From: Sulfurovum sp.
GTDB lineage: Bacteria; Campylobacterota; Campylobacteria; Campylobacterales; Sulfurovaceae
DNA: 5,470 bases
NCBI GenBank assembly: GCA_021159425.1
Contig: JAGGRU010000072.1
Location: 1 to 5,470 of the forward strand
Reading direction: 5' to 3'
The notes below the pieces were generated by a model. That model saw only the letters and a program-made list of their open reading frames with translations. It was not told the DNA's origin and made no database searches. Of this stretch, positions 1 to 5,363 are shown piece by piece (the first letter of the stretch is position 1; each line of letters begins with the position of its first letter). The position numbers and the translations under genes were made by a program.

Positions 1-1723
1 CTTTTTCTATGAGTTTTGCATTGTCACCACTTGCTACACTCTCCATATCTTCATAATAAGGCATACTCATAGCAAAATGATAGCCGCTTAGATCATCAAA
101 CTCCATACCATCTTTTGCATTCGTGAGTCCATCAAATGTCTGATTAAGTTTATCTAAGACTTTGGTAGCTGTTACTTTATCAAAGTCATCTTGCAGATAC
201 GCTTTGGCAAAATAGAGTGGATTAGAGATGCTGATCTGTTTGTTTACATCATCAACAAGTACCTTGAGCACACCCATAAATCCTCGACTTTTTTTACTTG
301 CCATTTTTTTCAATGATGGGCAGGTAAAGATAATCGAAGTGAGATCACCCTTTTTATCAATATTATGTGTACCCAATACTTCAAATCCGGCATTTTCAAG
401 GTCAGCTTTTACTTGTGCCGCGGTGGCAAGAGGACCTCTTAAATAAGCAGAAATAAACTCTTTTTCAATATGCCCTGCTGTTGACGGAGTCGTTACTTTT
501 CTTGGAGTTGCCGCTACCTCAGGTTTTTTCTCTTCTACAGTTTCAGCTTCTGTGCTTGCCGTTTTTGTAACAGCAGTGGATGCTGCTGATTTTCGTGTAA
601 GAGGATTCACGTTTGGAACCTCTTTTGCACCTAGCTTTATTAAAAGAGCAGGAATTTCTTTATCCAGTTTCTTAATAAAATCTGCTCTTTTCGGATCATC
701 AATTTTCAGTGTTGCACCCCAGTTTGCCAGTGTTGGCATACCTATGACCAGTGTATTTGAGTCTTTTTTGATATACATATACATTGCACAAGGTGCAAAC
801 ATTCCTGCCTTAGGGCGTCCGCCCTCATTGTCAAAGACAGTGTAAGAGAATTTAAAATGACAGAGTGCATAGGTCCAAAATGCATCATAATCAGGAATAG
901 TACCTTCTCCGGCACTACTCTCCTTGAAGTCAAAAAATCCGGCAATAAGATAATCACTATCCTCCATAGCCTCCTCAAATTTTTCTTGAAAATCATCCGT
1001 GAAGTCAGTCAAGTCTTTCGGTCTGTCAAAAGTGAGTTCAAAGTTCATCATTCTTTTCTCTGCAAGCTTATCATATTCTATGTAACTTTTTGTACCACCA
1101 AGTTCTTCTTCGATCATGGCATCAAGCGGCTTAAAGGATTCTATATACTCTGCTCTTAACTTCTCATCGGTAATACCAATAATGTCCAAGATCACTTCTG
1201 GCAGTAGATGCATCACATACGTCTGATTTTCATCTAATTTCTTATATCCAAGTAAGTTAAATGGACTAAAGGCAGCAATTCTTGGGTCAATATTGAACAA
1301 CGGTTTTATTTTCTCATCATTCACAACAGACATAAAACTTAAAAAATCAAGCTTTGTTGAACCGTATTTCTCTTTATAGTGGTCATTGACCCGTTTGTGC
1401 GGGTCAGCCAAAGAAAATCCAATGGTTTTTAACTTTTTTTCTATCAAATCATTATATTTCCTTTCTATATCTTCATCAAAAGTATAGACGACTGCTAAGT
1501 TTTTAGATCTAACAGGTGCAGCAACAGATGCTGGAACAGGAACGGATGATGAAACAGGTTCAGGTTTTGCTTCAGGCTTCTGTTCCGGTTTAACTTTGTC
1601 AGGAACTGTATCAGCAGTAGTTACAGCTATAGGGGTGTCTACTACATCTTTGTCTTGACCAACATACATACCTAAACTAAAAAAGATAACAGCAACTAAA
1701 AGAATTTCAAACAATTTTTTCAT
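1..1723 (-). CDS. Membrane-anchored multidomain envelope protein with DUF302-like units (3' end outside window)
   Basis: The frame is open from an ATG at 1723 to the left edge, giving 574 complete codons and no stop, so the C-terminus is missing. GGAG at 1731-1734, 7 nt before the ATG, supports this start. Residues 4-21 are a hydrophobic segment after MKK, with no lipobox and no convincing cleavage site, so a signal anchor with a periplasmic body is inferred. A Pro/Lys/Glu/Val/Ala-rich linker (about 36-73) leads into unit A (about 75-215). Unit B (about 228-370) follows, then a Thr/Ala/Glu/Lys linker (about 372-416), then unit C (419 onward). Units A and B share a pattern: F-x-P, then Y-x-K-x-D-x-N, then a Pro strand, an I-x-D turn and a helix ending in LG (152-213 and 309-365). 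This resembles the DUF302 fold, recognised by eye only. Cysteines lie at 288, 312 and 468. The biochemical function is unknown. The gene is divergent from a periplasmic cytochrome gene. The reading frame is certain; the family call is moderate. Confidence 0.6.
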   Translation of the reverse strand, partial: MKKLFEILLVAVIFFSLGMYVGQDKDVVDTPIAVTTADTVPDKVKPEQKPEAKPEPVSSSVPVPASVAAPVRSKNLAVVYTFDEDIERKYNDLIEKKLKTIGFSLADPHKRVNDHYKEKYGSTKLDFLSFMSVVNDEKIKPLFNIDPRIAAFSPFNLLGYKKLDENQTYVMHLLPEVILDIIGITDEKLRAEYIESFKPLDAMIEEELGGTKSYIEYDKLAEKRMMNFELTFDRPKDLTDFTDDFQEKFEEAMEDSDYLIAGFFDFKESSAGEGTIPDYDAFWTYALCHFKFSYTVFDNEGGRPKAGMFAPCAMYMYIKKDSNTLVIGMPTLANWGATLKIDDPKRADFIKKLDKEIPALLIKLGAKEVPNVNPLTRKSAASTAVTKTASTEAETVEEKKPEVAATPRKVTTPSTAGHIEKEFISAYLRGPLATAAQVKADLENAGFEVLGTHNIDKKGDLTSIIFTCPSLKKMASKKSRGFMGVLKVLVDDVNKQISISNPLYFAKAYLQDDFDKVTATKVLDKLNQTFDGLTNAKDGMEFDDLSGYHFAMSMPYYEDMESVASGDNAKLIEK

Positions 1724-1752
1724 AATTATACTCCGATATAAGCAATTTTTAT

Positions 1753-1761
1753 AGTATATCA
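1753..1761 (-). promoter_or_regulatory. Extended -10 promoter for the DUF302-like gene
   Basis: Read on the minus strand this is TGATATACT, an extended -10 (TGn plus TATACT). It would place the transcript start near 1746, about 23 nt before the ATG at 1723. No good -35 is visible, which is common in Campylobacterota sigma-70 promoters. A second TATAAT lies just upstream at 1765-1770 and could be used instead. Called from motif and position only. Confidence 0.5.
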
Positions 1762-1780
1762 TATATTATAATAAATCTTA

Positions 1781-1812
1781 TTTATTTAAATTAACAAAAT
1801 AATTTAAATAAA
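1781..1812. repeat. Perfect 13-bp A/T-only inverted repeat
   Basis: The arm at 1781-1793 (TTTATTTAAATTA) is repeated exactly in reverse complement at 1800-1812 around the 6-nt loop ACAAAA. It lies about 20 bp upstream of the -10 of the DUF302-like gene and about 90 bp upstream of the cytochrome -10. It may be a regulator site, an UP-like element, or simply AT-rich spacer. Because both arms are only A and T, chance symmetry is more likely than for a mixed-base repeat. Confidence 0.5.
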
Positions 1813-1829
1813 CTGTACATCAATCTATA

Positions 1830-1848
1830 TGTGTAACAATGTAACACA
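1830..1848. promoter_or_regulatory. Imperfect 19-bp palindrome, candidate operator
   Basis: Arms TGTGTAACA (1830-1838) and TGTAACACA (1840-1848) are symmetrical about A1839 with 8 of 9 pairs matching. GTAACA also occurs as a direct repeat at 1833-1838 and 1841-1846. The TGTGT...ACACA form recalls binding sites of dimeric CRP/FNR-type regulators, but it does not match the FNR (TTGAT-N4-ATCAA) or NssR (TTAAC-N4-GTTAA) consensus. It is centred about 77 bp upstream of the predicted cytochrome transcript start. The regulator is unknown. Confidence 0.4.
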
Positions 1849-1866
1849 AAAGAGGGATTACTCTTT
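1849..1866. repeat. 6-bp inverted repeat AAAGAG/CTCTTT
   Basis: AAAGAG at 1849-1854 and CTCTTT at 1861-1866 flank a 6-nt spacer, immediately next to the 1830-1848 palindrome and about 38 bp upstream of the cytochrome -10. No T-tract follows, so it is not an intrinsic terminator. It is short enough to be chance; its place in a row of three inverted repeats is the reason to record it. Confidence 0.3.
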
Positions 1867-1900
1867 GAAATCTCTTGTTAATAAGGAAATGAGTTTAATT

Positions 1901-1909
1901 TGATATAAT
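1901..1909 (+). promoter_or_regulatory. Extended -10 promoter for the cytochrome c gene
   Basis: TGATATAAT is a perfect extended -10. The predicted transcript start is near 1916, leaving a leader of about 25 nt before the ATG at 1941. No -35 box is found at the usual spacing; TTGTTA at 1875-1880 is 23 bp away, which is too far. This is the best-looking promoter in the window. Confidence 0.65.
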
Positions 1910-1940
1910 TGAATAAGTTTTATTTATAAAAGGAATAACA

Positions 1941-2357
1941 ATGTATAAAATCATGATTGCCATTGGACTGATAAGCCTATTTAGCTTAACACTACATGCC
2001 GAATATACTAATACTGAACGTATTAGAGATATGAAAACAATGGAAGAAGCTATGATGAAGATCCAAAAAGGCTTACTCATTGATGACAGGAATATTCTAT
2101 CTAAAGGAGTGAATCAACTACAGCAAGTCACTCGTAAAGTGGAACCACCTCTTGAAAGTAATAGTGTTTTGGCACAAGAAGATACTTATAAATATAAGTT
2201 TTCAAGAAAAGAGGGTGAAAAAATTATTCGTTTTGCAGAAGATATTAGAGTAGACATGAACGCAGGCAATAAACACAGTGCCTCCAAATCTTTTGTTAAA
2301 GTTTTAGATGAATGTATCTCTTGTCACAACAAGATCAGAAAGTGGCAGGACAAGTAA
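1941..2357 (+). CDS. Periplasmic monohaem cytochrome c, class II-like (c'/c556 type)
   Basis: The 138-residue product has a Sec signal peptide: a short basic start, a hydrophobic core (4-18) and a probable cut after LHA at 20/21. The mature chain is about 118 residues. A single haem-attachment motif CISCH (125-129) sits 9 residues from the C-terminus, and the rest reads as amphipathic helices. That is the layout of class II cytochromes c, which are four-helix bundles with a C-terminal CxxCH. Met31, Met34, Met38 and Met39 in the first helix (RDMKTMEEAMMK) include possible sixth haem ligands, as in c556; which one, if any, cannot be told from sequence. Covalent haem attachment would occur in the periplasm; the redox partner is unknown. 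AGGA (1931-1934) lies 6 nt before the ATG. The stop is 16 bp from that of panC, which converges on it. Confidence 0.85.
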   Translation: MYKIMIAIGLISLFSLTLHAEYTNTERIRDMKTMEEAMMKIQKGLLIDDRNILSKGVNQLQQVTRKVEPPLESNSVLAQEDTYKYKFSRKEGEKIIRFAEDIRVDMNAGNKHSASKSFVKVLDECISCHNKIRKWQDK

Positions 2358-2373
2358 GATAGAGAACATAAAC

Positions 2374-3198
2374 TTAAATCCAAAGATTATCAATCAAGCG
2401 CGGCTTTCCTACCCATGCCGCAACAAGAATAATAGTATTACCTATCTTAACTTCTTTTAAAGCATTGAACTCCCTATCAACAATGGCTACATATTCAATT
2501 TCATCAACATCTTCCAATACATTGACCATACCCTTTTTGATAGCCTCAACATTAAGTTCCCCCGCCATGACAAGTTTAGTGGCACGTTTGAGTGATCTGG
2601 AAAGTGCCAAAGCTCTTTGCTTTTCATCTGCATCAAGATATATATTACGGCTGCTTAAAGCCAATCCCTTGTCATCACGTACTATTTCACACAGAACGAT
2701 CTCGACATCCATAAAATAGTTTTTCACCATCTGCATGATCAAAGCCAACTGCTGTGCATCTTTTTTTCCAAAGTATGCTTTAGTGGCTCCAGAGAGATTG
2801 AGAAGTTTCATCACCACTTGAAGCATACCATCAAAATGACCCGGACGTTTTTCACCTTCCAGAATATATCCACGAATAGCAGGGGCACCAATACAGAGTT
2901 CATCACTTTCATACATAGAACCTATATCTGGCATAAAAAGAATATCTACACCGGAGAGTTCACATATTTTCTTATCTGCTACCTCTTTTCTAGGGTATGC
3001 ATCCAAATCTTCACCTTCCAAAAACTGAGTAGGATTCACAAAAATAGAAACAATTAAATTTTCATTTTCTTTTCTGGCTTGCTGAATAAGAGAAAGGTGT
3101 CCATGGTGCAAGGCTCCCATCGTAGGAACAAACCCAATACTGCCACTTAACGTTTGTTTCGCATTATATAGTTCATCAATCGTTTTTGCAATTATCAT
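2374..3198 (-). CDS. panC: Pantothenate synthetase (pantoate--beta-alanine ligase)
   Basis: Cytoplasmic enzyme that joins (R)-pantoate and beta-alanine with ATP, via a pantoyl-adenylate, to give pantothenate for coenzyme A. The 274-residue length is normal for the family. Family motifs appear in order: [10 protein letters not shown] (25-34, the HxGH nucleotide-binding motif), FVNPTQF (53-59), [12 protein letters not shown] (114-125), YFGKKDAQQ (142-150), [12 protein letters not shown] (174-185) and GKPRLIDN (264-271). All the usual active-site motifs are intact. GAGG (3205-3208) lies 6 nt before the ATG at 3198. The gene is divergent from prfB and converges on the cytochrome gene, so it appears to be transcribed alone within this window; panB and panD are not present here. 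Confidence 0.98.
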   Translation of the reverse strand: MIIAKTIDELYNAKQTLSGSIGFVPTMGALHHGHLSLIQQARKENENLIVSIFVNPTQFLEGEDLDAYPRKEVADKKICELSGVDILFMPDIGSMYESDELCIGAPAIRGYILEGEKRPGHFDGMLQVVMKLLNLSGATKAYFGKKDAQQLALIMQMVKNYFMDVEIVLCEIVRDDKGLALSSRNIYLDADEKQRALALSRSLKRATKLVMAGELNVEAIKKGMVNVLEDVDEIEYVAIVDREFNALKEVKIGNTIILVAAWVGKPRLIDNLWI

Positions 3199-3224
3199 CT
3201 CTAACCTCGTATTTCGCTATATTT

Positions 3225-3233
3225 TGGTAGAAT
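3225..3233 (+). promoter_or_regulatory. Extended -10 promoter for prfB
   Basis: TGGTAGAAT (TGn plus TAGAAT) would start transcription near 3240, giving a leader of about 75 nt before the prfB ATG at 3316. No -35 is evident. It overlaps the candidate panC -10 on the other strand. Confidence 0.5.
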
Positions 3234-3237
3234 CATA
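3232..3237 (-). promoter_or_regulatory. Candidate -10 box for panC
   Basis: On the minus strand this reads TATGAT, which would start transcription near 3225, about 27 nt before the panC ATG at 3198. A weak TTTTTA at 3255-3260 lies 17 bp upstream as a possible -35. There is no TGn extension, so support is weaker than for the other promoters in the window. Confidence 0.35.
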
Positions 3238-3272
3238 TCTAAATAATTAACAATTAAAAAGTACTTCTGCTC

Positions 3273-3293
3273 TTTTAATTTTTAATTTTTAAT
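3273..3293 (+). repeat. Three tandem copies of TTTTAAT in the prfB leader
   Basis: TTTTAAT occurs three times without mismatch at 3273-3279, 3280-3286 and 3287-3293, followed by TT. The block lies in the predicted prfB leader and ends 7 bp before the AGGA ribosome-binding site (3301-3304). AATTAAAAA at 3252-3260 is exactly complementary to TTTTTAATT at both 3279-3287 and 3286-3294, so the leader could form alternative A-U stems. Any effect on expression is inference. Confidence 0.8.
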
Positions 3294-3315
3294 TTGAAAA
3301 AGGAATTTTTTCACT

Positions 3316-4410
3316 ATGGACGCATACGAATACAGCGAACTATTAAAATCTCTCTCTAAAAAAATGGATAATATTAAAAATATTGTAAAGCCGGATGATC
3401 TGACAAAAAGACTTGATGATATTGAAGAGATGCAACAAGACCAGAACTTTTGGGATGATGTTACTAATGCAGGGAAAATATCTCAGGAAAAAACAAAGAC
3501 TGAACGTATTTTGGAAAAGTATAACATTGCCAATGATGCCGTACATGATGCCCTTGAGTATTTTGAAATGGCAAAAGCAGAAAAAGATGAAGAGACACTT
3601 GAAATGCTTTATGAAGATTCCGACAGCCTTCAAGAAAGTACAAATGCCTTAGAAGTACAAATGATGCTAAGTGGCGAACATGATGGTGCCAATGCTATTG
3701 TTTCCATTCACCCAGGTGCCGGCGGTACAGAATCTCAAGACTGGGCAAATATGCTTTACCGTATGTACCTGCGTTGGGCTGAGCGTCATGGATTTAAAGT
3801 GGAAGGTCTTGACTATCAGGCAGGTGAAGAAGCAGGTATTAAAGATGTGAGTTTCATTATCAAAGGTGAAAATGCCTATGGGTACCTAAAGGTTGAAAAT
3901 GGCATTCACAGACTGGTACGTATCTCACCATTTGACTCCAATGCAAAACGTCACACTTCATTCTCTTCAGTGATGGTTTCTCCGGAAGTAGATGATGATA
4001 TCGATATTGTGATTGAAGACAAGGACATACGTGTAGACACTTACCGTGCTTCAGGTGCAGGTGGACAACACGTAAACAAAACAGAATCTGCCATCCGACT
4101 CACACACATAGAGACCAATATCATTGTACAGTGTCAAAATGACAGATCTCAACATAAAAACAAAGCTGCAGCCATGAAAATGTTAAAGTCTCGTCTTTAT
4201 GAGTATGAAATGGCAAAAAAACAAGCTGCACTTGATGGTGTAGAAAAGTCAGAAATTGGTTGGGGACATCAAATACGATCTTACGTGATGCAGCCCTACC
4301 AACAGGTAAAAGATACAAGAAGCAATCAGGCTTTTACCAATGTGGATGCAATTTTAGATGGAGATATAGATAAACTTTTAGAGGGTGTCTTGATCGCTCA
4401 AGCCAAATAA
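3316..4410 (+). CDS. prfB: Peptide chain release factor 2 (RF2)
   Basis: Cytoplasmic class I release factor that reads UGA and UAA stop codons in the ribosomal A site and triggers peptide release. The 364 residues match the usual RF2 length. An N-terminal helical, probably coiled-coil domain (about 1-110) is followed by [11 protein letters not shown] (134-144). The stop-codon-reading tripeptide is SPF (204-206), which marks RF2 rather than RF1 (PxT), and the catalytic GGQ loop is at 249-251 within [13 protein letters not shown]. Gln251 is the residue normally methylated by PrmC. Ala245 corresponds to position 246 of E. coli, where K-12 has Thr and most bacteria have Ala or Ser. The frame is continuous from the ATG; the internal UGA frameshift site seen near codon 25 in many bacteria is absent. 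AGGA (3301-3304) is 11 nt before the ATG, and an in-frame TGA at 3295-3297 rules out a longer start. It converges on a small minus-strand gene 7 bp downstream. Confidence 0.98.
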   Translation: MDAYEYSELLKSLSKKMDNIKNIVKPDDLTKRLDDIEEMQQDQNFWDDVTNAGKISQEKTKTERILEKYNIANDAVHDALEYFEMAKAEKDEETLEMLYEDSDSLQESTNALEVQMMLSGEHDGANAIVSIHPGAGGTESQDWANMLYRMYLRWAERHGFKVEGLDYQAGEEAGIKDVSFIIKGENAYGYLKVENGIHRLVRISPFDSNAKRHTSFSSVMVSPEVDDDIDIVIEDKDIRVDTYRASGAGGQHVNKTESAIRLTHIETNIIVQCQNDRSQHKNKAAAMKMLKSRLYEYEMAKKQAALDGVEKSEIGWGHQIRSYVMQPYQQVKDTRSNQAFTNVDAILDGDIDKLLEGVLIAQAK

Positions 4411-4417
4411 ATCGACC

Positions 4418-4540
4418 CTACTTTTTATCTTTCTTTTTTTCTATAAATTTTGTGATGAATTTCGTGATGACAACAGCTAAAACAAGCGCCAGCAAAACTA
4501 TGGAAGTGTTATAAAGTATACTCATCAAGTCCATTTTCAT
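4418..4540 (-). CDS. 40-residue single-span membrane protein overlapping the ABC ATPase stop
   Basis: A short frame from ATG (4538-4540) to TAG (4418-4420) encodes 40 residues. Its start overlaps the TGA of the upstream ABC ATPase gene as ATGA (4537-4540), the classic arrangement for coupled translation. TTAAGG (4549-4554) inside the ATPase gene lies 8 nt before the ATG as a ribosome-binding site. Residues about 8-26 form one hydrophobic helix rich in Leu, Val, Ala and Ile. The tail (27-40) is basic, ending in KKKDKK, so by the positive-inside rule the C-terminus should be cytoplasmic. The frame fills all but 7 bp of the space before the converging prfB stop. I recognise no family. A small accessory subunit for an ABC complex is one possibility, from position only. 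Confidence 0.7.
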   Translation of the reverse strand: MKMDLMSILYNTSIVLLALVLAVVITKFITKFIEKKKDKK

Positions 4541-5187
4541 ACTTGCAGCCTTAACACTTTATCTTCAAGTTTATAGGTACTGTCACAGCGTGCTGCCATA
4601 CTTTCATCATGCGTCACCAGTAAAAGCCCTGCTCCCGTCTCTTTCGTATAATCCAAAAGTACATCCATCACTAACTCTGCTGTCTCATTGTCAAGGTTTC
4701 CCGTAGGCTCATCTGCAAAAATAATACGGGGTCTTTTACTCAATACTCTTGCTATAGAAATACGTTGTTGTTGACCACCCGAGAGTTCACCTATTTTATG
4801 ACTCATGAGTTCTTTGATCTCAAGCTTTTCTAAAAGCCTGTCTTCTATTTGGGTAGCAGAGAGCATCGTTGCCACTTGCACATTTTCCATGGCAGACATA
4901 CCTTTAAAAAGATAATGAAACTGAAAAATGATCCCTATATCATAACGACGCAGTGCTTCTATTGCTTCATCCTTTTGAGCATAAAGATCTTTAGCAAATA
5001 GTGTCACATTCCCTTTATCTGGTTTCAAAAACGTAGAAAAAATATGTAAAAGTGTAGATTTCCCACAACCGCTTCGACCCACAATAGCCGCACTTTGATA
5101 TGGATTTAAAGAAAGGTTTACATTTGAAAAAAGAAGCGTATCAAAGCTATGAGAAATATCTTTAGCTTCCAAAAGAGGTTCTGACAT
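4537..5187 (-). CDS. ABC transporter ATP-binding protein, LolD/MacB/FtsE-like
   Basis: A 216-residue single nucleotide-binding domain that would act as a dimer on the cytoplasmic face of the inner membrane. All ATPase motifs are intact: Walker A GRSGCGKST (37-45), Q-loop Gln89 in FQFHYLF, signature LSGGQQQR (135-142), Walker B IIFADE (155-160), D-loop NLD (164-166) and H-loop His193 in LVTHD. The ADEPTGNLD block and overall length fit the LolD/MacB/FtsE group, whose members usually serve mechanotransmission-type permeases in lipoprotein release, export or division. The substrate cannot be assigned. No permease gene is adjacent in the window; downstream is only the overlapping 40-residue membrane protein. 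AAGG (5197-5200) lies 9 nt before the ATG. The gene follows tsf on the same strand after 176 bp and has its own candidate promoter. Confidence 0.93.
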   Translation of the reverse strand: MSEPLLEAKDISHSFDTLLFSNVNLSLNPYQSAAIVGRSGCGKSTLLHIFSTFLKPDKGNVTLFAKDLYAQKDEAIEALRRYDIGIIFQFHYLFKGMSAMENVQVATMLSATQIEDRLLEKLEIKELMSHKIGELSGGQQQRISIARVLSKRPRIIFADEPTGNLDNETAELVMDVLLDYTKETGAGLLLVTHDESMAARCDSTYKLEDKVLRLQV

Positions 5188-5216
5188 TAATTAGTGCCTT
5201 TAAAATATTTTTGCAT

Positions 5217-5225
5217 ATTTTAACA
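5217..5225 (-). promoter_or_regulatory. Extended -10 promoter for the ABC ATPase gene
   Basis: On the minus strand this reads TGTTAAAAT (TGn plus TAAAAT), about 30 nt upstream of the ATG at 5187. It would let the ATPase and the small membrane protein be made independently of tsf. Called from motif and spacing; AT-rich sequence makes chance matches possible. Confidence 0.4.
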
Positions 5226-5281
5226 TAAAAAAGATAGGGGATAGGAATTTTTACAGCAATAGTCTTTTAGTTTACTGTAGA

Positions 5282-5340
5282 TTTGAGGGTTGTTGAGAGG
5301 GAGCATACGGTCAGTATGTGACTGAACAAACTCCCTCAAA
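5282..5340. repeat. Complex inverted-repeat cluster with two competing folds
   Basis: In the spacer after tsf, TTTGAGGG (5282-5289) is the exact reverse complement of CCCTCAAA (5333-5340), and TTGTT (5290-5294) that of AACAA (5325-5329). In competition, GAGGGAG (5297-5303) matches CTCCCTC (5331-5337), which shares bases with the first pairing. Inside, CATAC/GTATG (5304-5308/5314-5318) competes with TCAGT/ACTGA (5311-5315/5321-5325). It is visibly richer in G and C than the sequence around it. No T-tract follows on either strand, so it is not a standard intrinsic terminator. It may be a factor-dependent terminator, an RNA processing site, a leader element for the ABC gene, or an old insertion scar. 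Confidence 0.6.
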
Positions 5341-5363
5341 GATGCAGTGAAATAGAAGAACTA

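Noticed and set aside
228..1159. Plus-strand and alternative-frame open frames across the left gene (for example 228-446, 552-845 and 857-1159).
   Set aside because: They lie antisense to the long minus-strand frame, have no convincing ribosome-binding sites, and their translations look like antisense noise. The 742-996 minus-strand frame is likewise an out-of-phase shadow.
1781..1812. The A/T-only inverted repeat as a transcription terminator.
   Set aside because: It lies between two divergent promoters, no gene ends near it, and an all A-U stem would be weak.
1895..2080. Minus-strand frame of 61 codons opposite the cytochrome start.
   Set aside because: It covers the promoter and signal-peptide region of a well-supported cytochrome gene. 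Its hydrophobic translation is a by-product of the complementary strand.
3343..3633. Minus-strand frame of 96 codons and a plus-strand out-of-frame reading at 3413-3652 within prfB.
   Set aside because: Both fall entirely inside the conserved RF2 gene and have compositions typical of shadow frames (Phe/Ile-rich and Lys/Met-rich).
4389..4440. Hairpin CTTGA-TCGC-TCAAG at the end of prfB followed by a T-rich stretch, as a rho-independent terminator.
   Set aside because: The 5-bp stem lies inside the prfB coding sequence and the T-rich run begins about 20 nt after it, so the geometry is wrong. The T-rich run is explained by the Lys-rich tail of the small minus-strand gene.
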